Origin: Hofstenia miamia
Lineage: Eukaryota > Xenacoelomorpha > Acoela > Hofsteniidae
Assembly (NCBI GenBank): GCA_900660155.1
Contig: CABFPE010000097.1
Location: 201,738 to 265,737 of the forward strand
Direction: 5' to 3'
DNA length: 64,000 nt
The position numbers and the translations under genes were made by a program. Of the stretch, positions 34,149 through 46,100 are shown one piece after another (positions within the stretch are counted from its first letter, which is position 1; every line of letters begins with the position of its first letter). The notes under the pieces are model-generated. The model made no database searches. It saw only the letters and a program-made list of their open reading frames with translations, and was not told the DNA's origin.

Positions 34149-37100
34149 GTTTGTTTTCAATCTTTCAAAATATTAATAATTGAATTAATTAATCTGACAT
34201 TTGTTATTTTTTACTAGTTGTAATTGTTATAGCAATGGGGCCGATATTTTATGTCTATGCGGTTTTTAACTTTTAATTAAAAACTTATTTTACTACTTAT
34301 GTTCATTATTTTTATAAATTTAGTTAGCGTTTAACTAATTGATTCAGTAATACTTACCATTGCATGTTTTCAGAACATTTTAGAATATTCTTATGCTTCA
34401 TAGCAGTTTTTAAATATGTGAACAATAAACATGCAATAATTAATTAGCATTATTTCATTATAATTTAAGACATGGGTTTTTAGAAAGTTCAAAAAATGCA
34501 TTTGATATTTTTCATTAAGCATAACTTGAACTTATTGTATTCTCCATTATGAGGAGTTTCGAATTCGTCCTTCAAAGTCGGGTAACAATAACATTGTTTC
34601 TTGCAGTTTGTACTTTGGACACATCTAAGAAATTCATCGAAACGTAAATACTTATATTAGGCGGAAATTAAGAAATCGGTGTAATACGATTGGACGATGC
34701 TTCTTATTGGTCAATTTATTTATGCATTTCAAAGAGAATGTTGCTGTCGAATCATGTACCCGTAATTAACAAAGTATTCTTGTTTAATGTCATTGCTGTA
34801 TTTAATTTGAAATAATCATATATTTGCAGAAACCTTAAATTTTAATAACTTCTTTTGAATATAAATGTATTTAATAATCTCATCTGTGATACTACATTGC
34901 ATGTATTCTTAAAACAAAGTTTATTGCATTTGTTTAGTTTGAATTATTTATTTTTGGAAACATTCCAATCGTAGTTTTATAATTTACACTCATGTGCAGT
35001 ATAGATAAAGTCACTCAGTCTAGTTTTATTCAAATATTAACTATATTTTAAAATATAAGAGGACAAGCAACTTTACTGCTAAATAATATAACATAAACTC
35101 TTACGAATAATATACATTGATTTTAAACGTATACAATGTACGAGTGCCTGGTTGGTCTTGTCTTGTAATATTTTTAGGATGTATATCCAAGTATAAACTG
35201 CTAATGGAATAACTTTAATTTTCTTTTTCAAGTGTTTGTTGTCAGTGGTGTACACAAAGTGTGGGACATGGTGGAAGTTCCCCCGTTAACATTGATTTTG
35301 ATTGATTAAGTAAAAAAATTAAAAAAATAATAAAATGGAAAGTCGTTAGATGCATTTTGAGATTTATTTTTCAATATTTTGAAAATTTCGCGAGTTTTCT
35401 CCCCGCTTTTGAATACTCAAGTTAATCTCAACTGATGTGTCCCCCTTTAGAAAATTCTTGGTAGGCTCTTGTTTGTTGTGTATGATTTTTGTAAATCGTC
35501 TTTGTAATTAACCCGATTATAATAATATCTTCATATCTAACAAAATGTTATAAAATCACTTTTTTTTACAAAACGCACTATGTTTTATTTTTTCGTTGCT
35601 TTTCTTAATTGCATAATGCTAAATTAAACAGATACTATAAATTATTAGAATCTACATAGATTTATTAATACCATATATATATATATATATATATATTTAT
35701 GTAAATATATAATTACAGGTTACCAATACACTCAACGAAAATAATAGACTACATCATACAAGGCAATGATTGCCTAGTTGTGTTATATGCAGAACCTGTT
35801 ATGTTAAGAAGATTAAATCTGTGGAAAAAATTTAGAAACTTTAAATATTTTGGTAGGTTCAGCATTTTCTCGGAATTTTGTAAATAACTATTCCAAGAAA
35901 AATTCCCCTATAATTTTAAGGGAGTGTCCTATAGATCTAATTTCTCTAAGCAATTTCTTTGACTACATATTAGAAAGGTAGATATGAAGCAATGAGATCC
36001 TACACCGACAGTTTAAAAGCTGCGGAGGTAAATAACTAAACCTAAAAAATAATTATAAATATGGTGTATACAGTTTTATAGTAACAAAGAAAGGCATACA
36101 TTTCAAGACCATGAAAATTCCAATAGTAGATCCAATTATAATTATATCAACCACTGGGTGAATGGGATCAAAAAATTACTGTCGGTCTTGTTCTTGATCA
36201 AATCAAAATTTTGTTTAAGTTTCCCTATTCTTTATGGAATTTTCCCGAAATGTGGTAGCTCTTACTTATAACGACATTCGCAGAGAGAGGAACTGAGGTC
36301 TCTTAGTTTTTGTTTGATGCTTGAATACCGAGATATTTTCACGCATAAATTCAATTACGACGAAGATGCAGATCACTAATAAATCGCACTCAACTTCGTT
36401 AGAATGAGACAAGCGATTGTGAAAGTTTGTAGACACTGTTGACTTGGCTATCCAAATACAAACTGTGAACCTAACAAAAGTCGGTATTTTGTTTTGTCAA
36501 TCGGTTTCCGTCTCATTCGATGAACTTGCAGACAATTAGGTAGCCAAGATGTAACAAATATGGCCTCTATATGTCTTCTTGGGGTGGTTTATAAAATCAG
36601 AGCTCCACTAAAAAGCTTAAGAAATAATTTGCATTTTCAAACTCTGGTTCCAAAACATTTTTAACGTTATTTGTTAACCCTTTCGATCCGACTCTTGCAC
36701 AGTTAACTTTCAATCATTTTTTCGGTATCTCCCACTTATTATGACACTCCTTAACTACCATAAGCAAAATTGAAAATTTTTGTAATAGGTACATGTGTTT
36801 TTCGACCATGGGACAAATATGTCCCAGCAGTATTTTAATGTCATTATAAACGTTTAAATTTGATTTTAGTATTTGGAAAATGTTCTTGAGACGTATATGT
36901 CCCATTAGGACCGAAAGGGTTAATAAATGTTTGATTTTTTTAAGAAAAATAAAAATTGCCATGTCATCAGATTCACAATGCTTATATATTTAAATTGAAA
37001 CTTTGATCACATATCTACTCAATGAATTTTTTTTGTGCTATTCACACTATAAATTATATTCCAAGATTTGTAACTATGTGAGTGCTTTTATTAATTTATT

Positions 37101-40100
37101 AAATAGCAGACTTGTATTTTAATTTTTGTTTGCTTGGTTTCCCGTATTTTTGAAGAAAAAATTATTTCGAAATAATGAGTGCAGAACGCCATCTTCCGGA
37201 AATATCAGGTTATCAGTCCGATAAAACAATTTTAGTATGAAATCGAATATATATATATATATATGTTCATAAAAATATTGCACGTGTTGAATATAAATTC
37301 GAACATAATCGTAAACTCATTTGGTGATCATAGCATTTTTATTGTGTTAAAATTATCTTTTGCTTACGCTCTTTAATAGATGCGTATATAATAAATTGAA
37401 GGACTTAATTTTCAAATATCATTTTGAAAAAGTATATTTAGCATCTTCTATTCATCAACTTACCTCTCAAAATTTGTTGATGCAACCGGAGCCCATTGTT
37501 TCCGATCAAAATCTTTTGCGATCCCAAGAATCTACAACGCCATGTGCAATTTGTGGCGATAAGGCCACTGGAAAGCATTACGGAGCTCATAGTTGTGATG
37601 GTTTGAATTTTTAATTTTGAGTATCTGTATGTCTTTAGGATTCTACGTCCTTAGTTTGTAAATTTATATATATAAGGTTTCTGCCAGACCTACTCCCCCA
37701 CAGAAATGGACAATTTCTATTTCTTAAAATTATCACAATGTCTCTGAAGAATGATCTTGCAATATCTTCAACTCATTTTCCCAATTTATTATTTTAATTG
37801 AATATGATAGTGGGTTGTCATGAAATAATTGAAACACTATCTCGAAATGGAATGAAATATTATACTTTTCTTTTAAAAATTGACAATGTAATAAAATGTA
37901 TTGTGTCCAATGTTAATAAACTCTTCGTCCATTCCGCTTATATCGATAATGCAAGATGGGTTTTTGTAAATCTGTTGCAAAGTTAGTACTTTGTTATATA
38001 TCTAGCCACGACCTACTAAATACACGTCCTGCTTGACTGCCGACAATGTCTCTCAGGGGGAGGCGGACTGTTTAAAAAACAATATTACTTTAAAGGACTA
38101 AATTTGCATTTATGTTCTATTTTTCACTATTTGTCGTAATTCGCAGTTAGTTATAAATTTGCATATAGATGGTGGGTCATGATCTTGCAGTTTGAACGGA
38201 TATAAAACTATTTTGTATAAATTTTGTCTTTTCAGCTTTGCTCGTAATGGGGATTTGTTTTACTGGTATGAGCTTAGATTAAATAATTGCATGTCTCTCC
38301 AAACTCTATATTGCCATGAATGGTACTGACCGAATTCTCACTAAGGAAATTCACTAGCATTACCATTTGCAGTAGTGGACTCCAATATTTTGTATGACTA
38401 GTGCTGCCCTATGCTTATAATAAAAGCAGTTTTGATCAGGTGTGTAGTAAACGGTCTTAGCATCTTAATAATATATTTCTAAAAATTTGACCATAGTAGA
38501 AAACCTTGTTAGAAATAAAAAGTAAAGTTTGATTTTTGAATCGGAATCGAATTAATAATTTCGGAATCGCTTGGCCCTACATAGTAGGATTTTAGACTCA
38601 ATCTTTATTGTTACTTCAGTATTAATTATTGCTGAAACAACTGAAAGTGAGAAACAACTTCAAGCACCGCACATACAAACAAAATTTTTACTTGCTGTTA
38701 AACACTGAACTTTATCACGAAATCCTAGACTTCTGAAGTCACATCGAACAAATATAATTTTTTTGGCACTTTAATGTAACCTTCACAATAACGTAGTATA
38801 CTGCCCAGTCCCTTTCCCATTTAGTACATACGAAGCTCTTACTTTAACCTAGCGTCAGTTTAACGTCAACTTCACAACAACGTAGTTCAAAAGAATCCCC
38901 AAAGTAGCGTATGCCATGTAAATTAGCCTCAGTTTAACGTAGCGGAAAATAATGTTATTTTTGCATTTCTGCAAGCTGAAGAGATGGGTGGTGAACACCG
39001 CGATTTCGAGAATCTCGTGATTCAAATCCCTGAAAAACTTGTCGAGAGACAACGATAATTCATTATGACTGAGTACTTTGCAAGTGTTTGATTTTGATGT
39101 TTTGATTTTTTGAGAATTTTCTCAAACTCAGTTTTTTAGTTTAACGTACACTTCAGTTGAGCGGAGCTTGGAATTTGAGCCCGGGAGGGTACGTTAAACC
39201 GAGGCACGACTGTATAAGACTTAGCAATCTAAGGGTTTTCTATTTTTTTCTGACCTCAAAGCTAATTCTTGTCAGATGTAAGTCTTTGTTCAGAAGTGAT
39301 TTGGAATTGAATTTAGGTTGCAAGGGATTTTTCCGCAGAAGTGTTCGGAAGAACCACAATTACACTTGCCGCTTTAATCGCAGCTGCGTCATTGACAAAG
39401 ACAAACGCAACCAGTGTCGTTTCTGCAGACTTCGGAAATGCTACAAAGCGGGAATGAAAAAAGAAGGTAATATGCGTACATGGATACAATGCAATTCTTA
39501 ATTTTCCTTTAAATCTGTAAATTTGTCATAAATTTTAATCGTTTTAATCAATGCAATATCTGTCATTCTTGATAATTAAATTTATGATTAGTTGCTTTCA
39601 GAAATGTCAACACCTGTATTCTGGTTATTATTTGTAAAAATTCTTTTGCTTTAAAAGTGCAGCTGTTGTTTTGAGAAAGAAATTTTCATTTCGTTCACAT
39701 TTATGCAGCTTCATAATTGGTACTAAGTCTCATACTTAAATTTTCTTTTTTATTGATTTAAACCTTACAAGAATTATTGCTGTAGATGAGATTTTTTAAT
39801 GATCTTTATATTTCTCTTAATATCTGTACATACGTAGTTTGTAGGGTAAGTGCTCTAAAAGACAATTTTAAATAGCTTAGTAATGGTGGGAACTAATTAG
39901 TTAACAAGAGGGGAATTACTTAACGCGTATGGACACTGTTACCAGGGTTGTTCAATCCATATTTTAATATTAATAATAATGATATTTATTGATTTAGCAT
40001 TAACATAAATACTAACAAAATACAATAAAAGTACAAATTAATAAAAACAAATACACTTAACAATTTAAACATAAGCAAATTGATGATTTTAAACAAGGTG

Positions 40101-43100
40101 AGGTGTTGTTATTATATAATACAAAATTTTCCAAAAATATTCTCTTAATTCATGCTACACTTTTTTAGGAGAAATATTAGATTGATATCGGAATATAGAT
40201 GAATATAATTTATAATATTTGAAATGCGTTGAAAGTAGAAAGTTAACGTCTTTTGTTTTCAAAAATGTGAGCATCTAAATTGCAAATTCTTTGATGATCT
40301 TAAGCCAGATCTTGAAGGAACATAGAATGACAGGTTGTTTGGAAGATCGAAATTGCTATGTTCATTTAATGTATTGTATTTGGAAGGAAACGTCCATTTG
40401 AACCCGTTAAATTATAAAACTATTTACGCTATTTTAGAATGTTATTTTGGACCACTTTCCTAAGCTAATTTTGCCTTCTTTATTTTATAAAGTTTTGAAC
40501 TAATATAGAATAGAGTTGATAATTTAGCGGTTCAAAATGAACGAGATCGAATTAGTTACAGAAGACCTATGTCAGAAGAAAAGTCGCCAATATCTATCAA
40601 TGTTCTTCTAAACGCTGAAACCGCGTATAAACATGTAGTATCTCTTACTTTAATTTCCGCATGACATTTTCATTTTAGTCCAACACCTTATCGCCTTCCG
40701 ACGTTAACAATTCTCTAATGTCGAAGAGACCAGCAAGTCTAGTAGAGTTGTGCGAAAGTATGACTAAACAATTAATGACCCTCGTCGATTGGGCAAAAAT
40801 GATTCCTGTCTTCACTGAACTACCAGTCGATGATCAAGTAAGAAAATTTAATTCTTTAGTTTAAAATTTGAAATATTTCGATATTGTACAGATCTATGTT
40901 GAAAGTAGATACGCGTCATACGATTGGCTAATAAAACGGGGTTAAAGGATAGATCTGTGTGCCACGAACCCGTCATAATAGCATTTATGCAGTGTTTTTC
41001 ACATCAGTAGTTTTTTATGTATCAGTAGCTTTGTATTTTTGGTTTTGTTAAGTTTTTATAAGCTATTGTGAGGAATGATCTAATGAAGTGATATCCCAGT
41101 CGCAATATATTATTATATTAGCTAGAGGGGTGTTGGGAGTTTCACACTTTGTGTGTCTGAGAATCCGGATCTACTCAAACAAACACTGTCACAAATTGCA
41201 ACCTCATTGATTTTATAGCTGAATTATACATTTCAACGCAGTTCTTATTGATTTTCTATTGTGCTTATTAAGTTCGAAAGATTTTTTACTTTTTCATTTA
41301 GGATTCCTAATTTAGACTATGATGGAATGCGCATTTCACTAAATTCTTCATAATCAACTGCAAAATAGCACACTTATTCAATTAGAAATGCATTTTTAAT
41401 GTCTTCTTTATAATTTAATGAATTTTTTATTAAATATATTAGGCGCCGGATTTTATTCCTTACAATATTTTTGCTGGTTTGTTGAGGAAAAGCATTCTTG
41501 TTATATCAGAATGGGACATATGATCATTTTTTCAAAAAACTATTGCACGATAATTTTTATCGCGTAATAAAAATATGAAAGAATAATATCTGCATCTTTC
41601 CCTCGTAAATTTTTACAAGGCTTAGGATTAGATTCAATTTCCATTACCTGGAAGCCACTTTTATTCAGATTAGGCCACATGTATTTATATGGGTAACCAC
41701 AGCTTACTCTTAAATTTGACTTGTTAATTACAAGATAGTATGGGCTAAACCTAAAACTCTATAATCGTTTAATTGAACAAAATGATCATCATTTCTTCGA
41801 AAGTGAAGATTTCTTCAAAACTCAAAGGAAGAAGATAGTCTTGAATCGTTGTAAACAATGGATGCTTATAAATTGGAAAATTTCTTTAAAAGTTGGATAG
41901 GAACTATATATGGATCAGACTTGTCAACGATGCGAAATTTCCAAGCACGGCTCGTTTAAATTGTGTGTAAGTTCGGTTCGCCACATAAAATCTTTGAATC
42001 AGGCTCGTTTTAGCTCGGTATTTTTTAAAAAATATTGTGCTGAAAGAATGTTTTACATAGCTCTTCCTATTATTGAATAAACATTTCCTAAATAAGATTA
42101 TAGGAAAGGCATACTGATTGCAAAAATAAGAAAAATCTCCATAATCAAATTAACAAGCAGAACTATAAACTTGCTTTGCCTAAAATAGGCTCGTTTTGGG
42201 CTCGTTGACAAGTCTGATATGGATTTGCTGCTATGCCAAAAGCGGTAAGGTTCTCTATTGTGTATGTAAGAATAACCTTTCCAAAAATGATCAATACCGC
42301 TCATCATTTCACTTTGATTTTCAGTTGATTTAGCTCAACGTGAATATGTGACTATTAAATTTGAGGATCAAGACTTTCAATCGTCATGTTACAATTTCGA
42401 CAAACTTTACAGTCTACATACACTTTATAAATTGCACTTTTTATCCGCCATTAATTTGTTCTTATAACCGAAGAACATTTCTAAATTAGTTTAGATTTAT
42501 TACGAAAACAAGCTTTACCCGATTGTCTTCAGTCACGAGTAGCAGTTCAAATGTCAAATACATCTTTTTTTTATGAAGCAAACATATTAGCAAAGTTGCA
42601 ATCCTCAATGAATTAGTATGTCAAAGATGCTTCTATTTTCACACATTTGTTATCTGTGTTAATGTAGTCCAATTCTATTTCTAGGGGAAAATTTCGACTT
42701 GAATTTATACCGAATTTCGAAGACTTAATATGGACTAATCACAGAATAGGGGTCCTGTAAATACACGAAATCAAATCCGAATCTATGTTGGATTCTAATT
42801 CCAACCTATGTACAGTACAAGGGCGAATCTAGAAATTTCTGATGGGGTACTTAAATTCTTAAGAAATAGAATTCCTTATGACTCGTTGTGTAAGTCGTGT
42901 AAATCACATTTTATCATGTGAATTCTTCTGATTTTTGAAATCGTTTTTTACAATAACGTTTATCAACGGATATTTTTCAATACTAATTTTTATGTATGCT
43001 GCTACAATATATGTTAGATTCGAATGCAGATTGGGATTCACGGATTCTTTACTTGAATATTCGGAATAGCATTTGAAATATAAAAATCTAGATGCGAATG

Positions 43101-46100
43101 GTCCTATTATTGAAATAAAGACAAATAAACTTTTGATAGCATTAAGACATTTGTGAAATTTAATGCTTACGTAACAGTGAACCTGACCTTTTTGAGATGA
43201 GCCTTTTTGTGTAATTTTTTTTATTTGTTTATTAGTTAAGTGTGACCCGGTGATCCGGTTTTAAGTTTGTTACACATTGACAAAATATTTTGTAACTTTG
43301 TTAATAAGAATTCATGGTTATATTTAATTAACCATAGAGTTTGTTGAAACTATCAGTTAGTTTGGAAGTAAGATTTTAAATAATTTTTTTAATCACTCGA
43401 TTTCGACATAAATATTCATTTATTGCCCTTGAAAATTATATTTGATTTTGCATTAATTAGACATCAGCAAAACAAATTTGACTCATTTATTGGCATTTGT
43501 AATTAAGTTAAAGTTCAAGTTTTAACACAACTCTATTTTCTGATAATATATCGGATTAATTTAGTTTCATGCTCTTGAGTTGATGATCTTCTGACTTAAT
43601 TGTCGATTTGATAATGTTGGCTTTTGCTTTAATGCAATTATGTTATTAGGCTTATGCGAGGATGTTCATCGACGTTACACTGCTAGTCAGGGCAGCAACC
43701 CGGTCAACAAAATCTTGGGTCAGGTCGGGTTGTGGATATTCAGATACTCAACTTAACAATTCAAATGTATGCTACCAGGCAGTTAAATTTTATATCATAA
43801 CAATGTAAATTACAAAAAATTCACATTCAATGAAATTTAAAAATTTAGATTAATTATATATGCATACGAGAATATTATATGGATCAAATTTTGGATTTTT
43901 TACCCATGGGCCGAGTCACAATACTACGGGTCGGGTTGTGGGTTAAAATTTTTTACCCCCTTGCCTTTCATCAACACTGCACCGCTTATGTAACTATCTA
44001 GTTTATTCACCTGCATTTGTGGTCATCAAAAAGAATTCACTTAGTATTGACATCTCAAATTTAACTGTGGAAAGGAAGATCTCACTTTAAGCACCATTTC
44101 AAATATTTAAACTTAGTCTTAATCTGCGGTGTAGCTTTAATTTTAAGATTGATTTGACCACCCTTTGAAACAGATTTCTCCAATCCTATTAAGAAAATGA
44201 GAAATCCTAGGATATTTAGACTGGAATTGAAAAATTTAAAAAGTTTCAAATTCTCTTTATTCCTCGTGCTCTGCTAATGAGGAGGTCTAAAGCCCATGGT
44301 AGCAACAATTCACCAATTCTTTCTTCTTATGTAACTAAACGACAAAATTTCCACTGAGAAGTGCCGTGCGTTGTTTTACAGTGTAAATAAAAGTGGAATA
44401 TCTTTTGTAAATGTTTAAAATTTTTCAAGAAAGAATTATTTTTATGTTAATGATAATTTAGGTAGCTTTACTTCGTGCCAATGCTGGTGAACACTTGATG
44501 TTTGGTTTAGCAAAACGATCTTTGCATTGCAACGATTTTTTACTCTTAGGTAATTATTTTATTTAATGGAAATATGTTTTTTAATATCCTGTCTGCGGAT
44601 TGTGCTTTATTCCTCTTTATTTCATCAAATGCTTCTTTTCTCGAAATCTTTCAGAAGTTTGTAAATGTAACCTTGTTTTTAATTGAAAGCGTTTGTTATA
44701 TTAATATAATCTATAATATTCATGCAAATGATTTATGGATGCAATTACCTGTTTTCATATTACAAAATTACTGCTCAAACTATAATAACTTTCAGTTTAT
44801 TGGTTACGTTTTGTTTAAATTATTGTCGGTTTAGTCTAAAGGTCGAAATACTAGAACGGTATATTTTCCACAAGTCGGTCGAACTTGAACACTTGCGATT
44901 GTGTGACCAGCGTAATTGCTGGAATCTCAAATGACCGGTGGCGTACGCAGGGGGGACATGGTGGAATGTCCCCCGTCAGGTTTTCAAATTTGATTGTGAC
45001 TTAATCAACAAATTTTTCATAAAAAATTGAAAAATTTAAAATCTAGGATCGTGAAATGCATTTTTTAGGGTCTATTTTCTCAATATTTTCAAAAAATTTT
45101 CGCGGGGATTGCCCCGCATTGGGTAATGACGAAGATGTCCCCCGTCAGAAAATCTTGCGTACGCTCCTGCAAGTGACCCTTGGCACACAGAGGCTATAGC
45201 TTCTGCCTTTGGGGAGCTAGGTCTCTTCTTGCTTTCAAGAACCAATGATCCTTATGATCACTGAAATAGTTTCCAATGCAAATTTGCCTCATCTGAGCAC
45301 AGCAAATACGAACCCACGGCATATCGCGATGAGACAATACGCAATTCATCGCTTAGGAAAGACTCAGGTCTCTGACAACCAGTATGCATCCCATTCCAGT
45401 GGTAACCGTCTCAAAAAAGAAGATGTGACTTTAGCGATTGTTTAAACCCCCTCCTCTCAAGGTTACATATTGTTACACATCTATATATCTTGTTACTAGC
45501 GTCGCCATGGGTTCGAGGCTTTGCGTTGTTTAACTGAATTTCGTTATAGAATAATTTTTTTATATTTATGTGTGTATTACTAATTCGATGTTTGATTCTT
45601 TAAAATTTATTACTCATGCGTATGCCTATATTTGCTAGAAGCGTTTTTGTAACTTTCTTTACCAATATCCTGATAAATTTTCCCTACGAATTCAAAGTTG
45701 TTCTTTTGATTTTTAAGTAAGAACATTATGTCTTATATACGTTATTAGTAACACATATTTTACGTTCCTAGGTAACGATTATATCATATCTTGTCATTCA
45801 TCAGAAATAGATGTGAGAAATGTATCTTCCAAAGTTCTTAATGAATTAGTGGCCCCTTTAAGAAACTTAAATGTCGATGATCAAGAGTATGTTCTTCTTA
45901 AAGCACTTGTATTTTTTGATCCTGGTAAATTTTATTTTTTTACTTATTTTTCATTTGGCTGACTTTTTGAAGCTTTCAAAGTCGTTTTGGTAATTTGTGA
46001 CCTTCTCTTTAGCTGCACAAGGTTTGAAACATCAGAAGAAAGTTAGAGAGATTCGCATGACATTGCAGCTGCAGTTAGAAGATTACATTGCTGATAGAAT

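Larger units (their letters stand above)
34149..37441 (+). other. HNF4: HNF4 intron 1
   Basis: A 3.3-kb intron that contains a hAT-like MITE (35243-35471), a piggyBac-like MITE (36674-36923) and TA runs at 35671-35697 and 37244-37264. Confidence 0.7.
40838..44461 (+). other. HNF4: HNF4 intron 5
   Basis: A 3.6-kb intron containing the MITE at 41916-42216 and a weaker repeat at 43688-43979. Nothing else was recognised. Confidence 0.65.
44550..45771 (+). other. HNF4: HNF4 intron 6
   Basis: A 1.2-kb intron holding a family A MITE (44936-45169) directly followed by a SINE-like unit (45178-45440). Confidence 0.7.

Noticed and set aside
39157-39501. A 114-codon frame taken as one exon
   Set aside because: Only its last part (39317-39466) is the HNF4 zinc-finger exon; the rest is intron and repeat DNA before the acceptor.
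43680-43989. CTGCTAGT / CCGCTTAT as a target duplication for the 43688 element
   Set aside because: Three mismatches in eight and shifted borders; kept only as a weak element call.
45245-45445. Plus-strand frame of 66 codons in HNF4 intron 6
   Set aside because: It covers the SINE-like unit read on the wrong strand.
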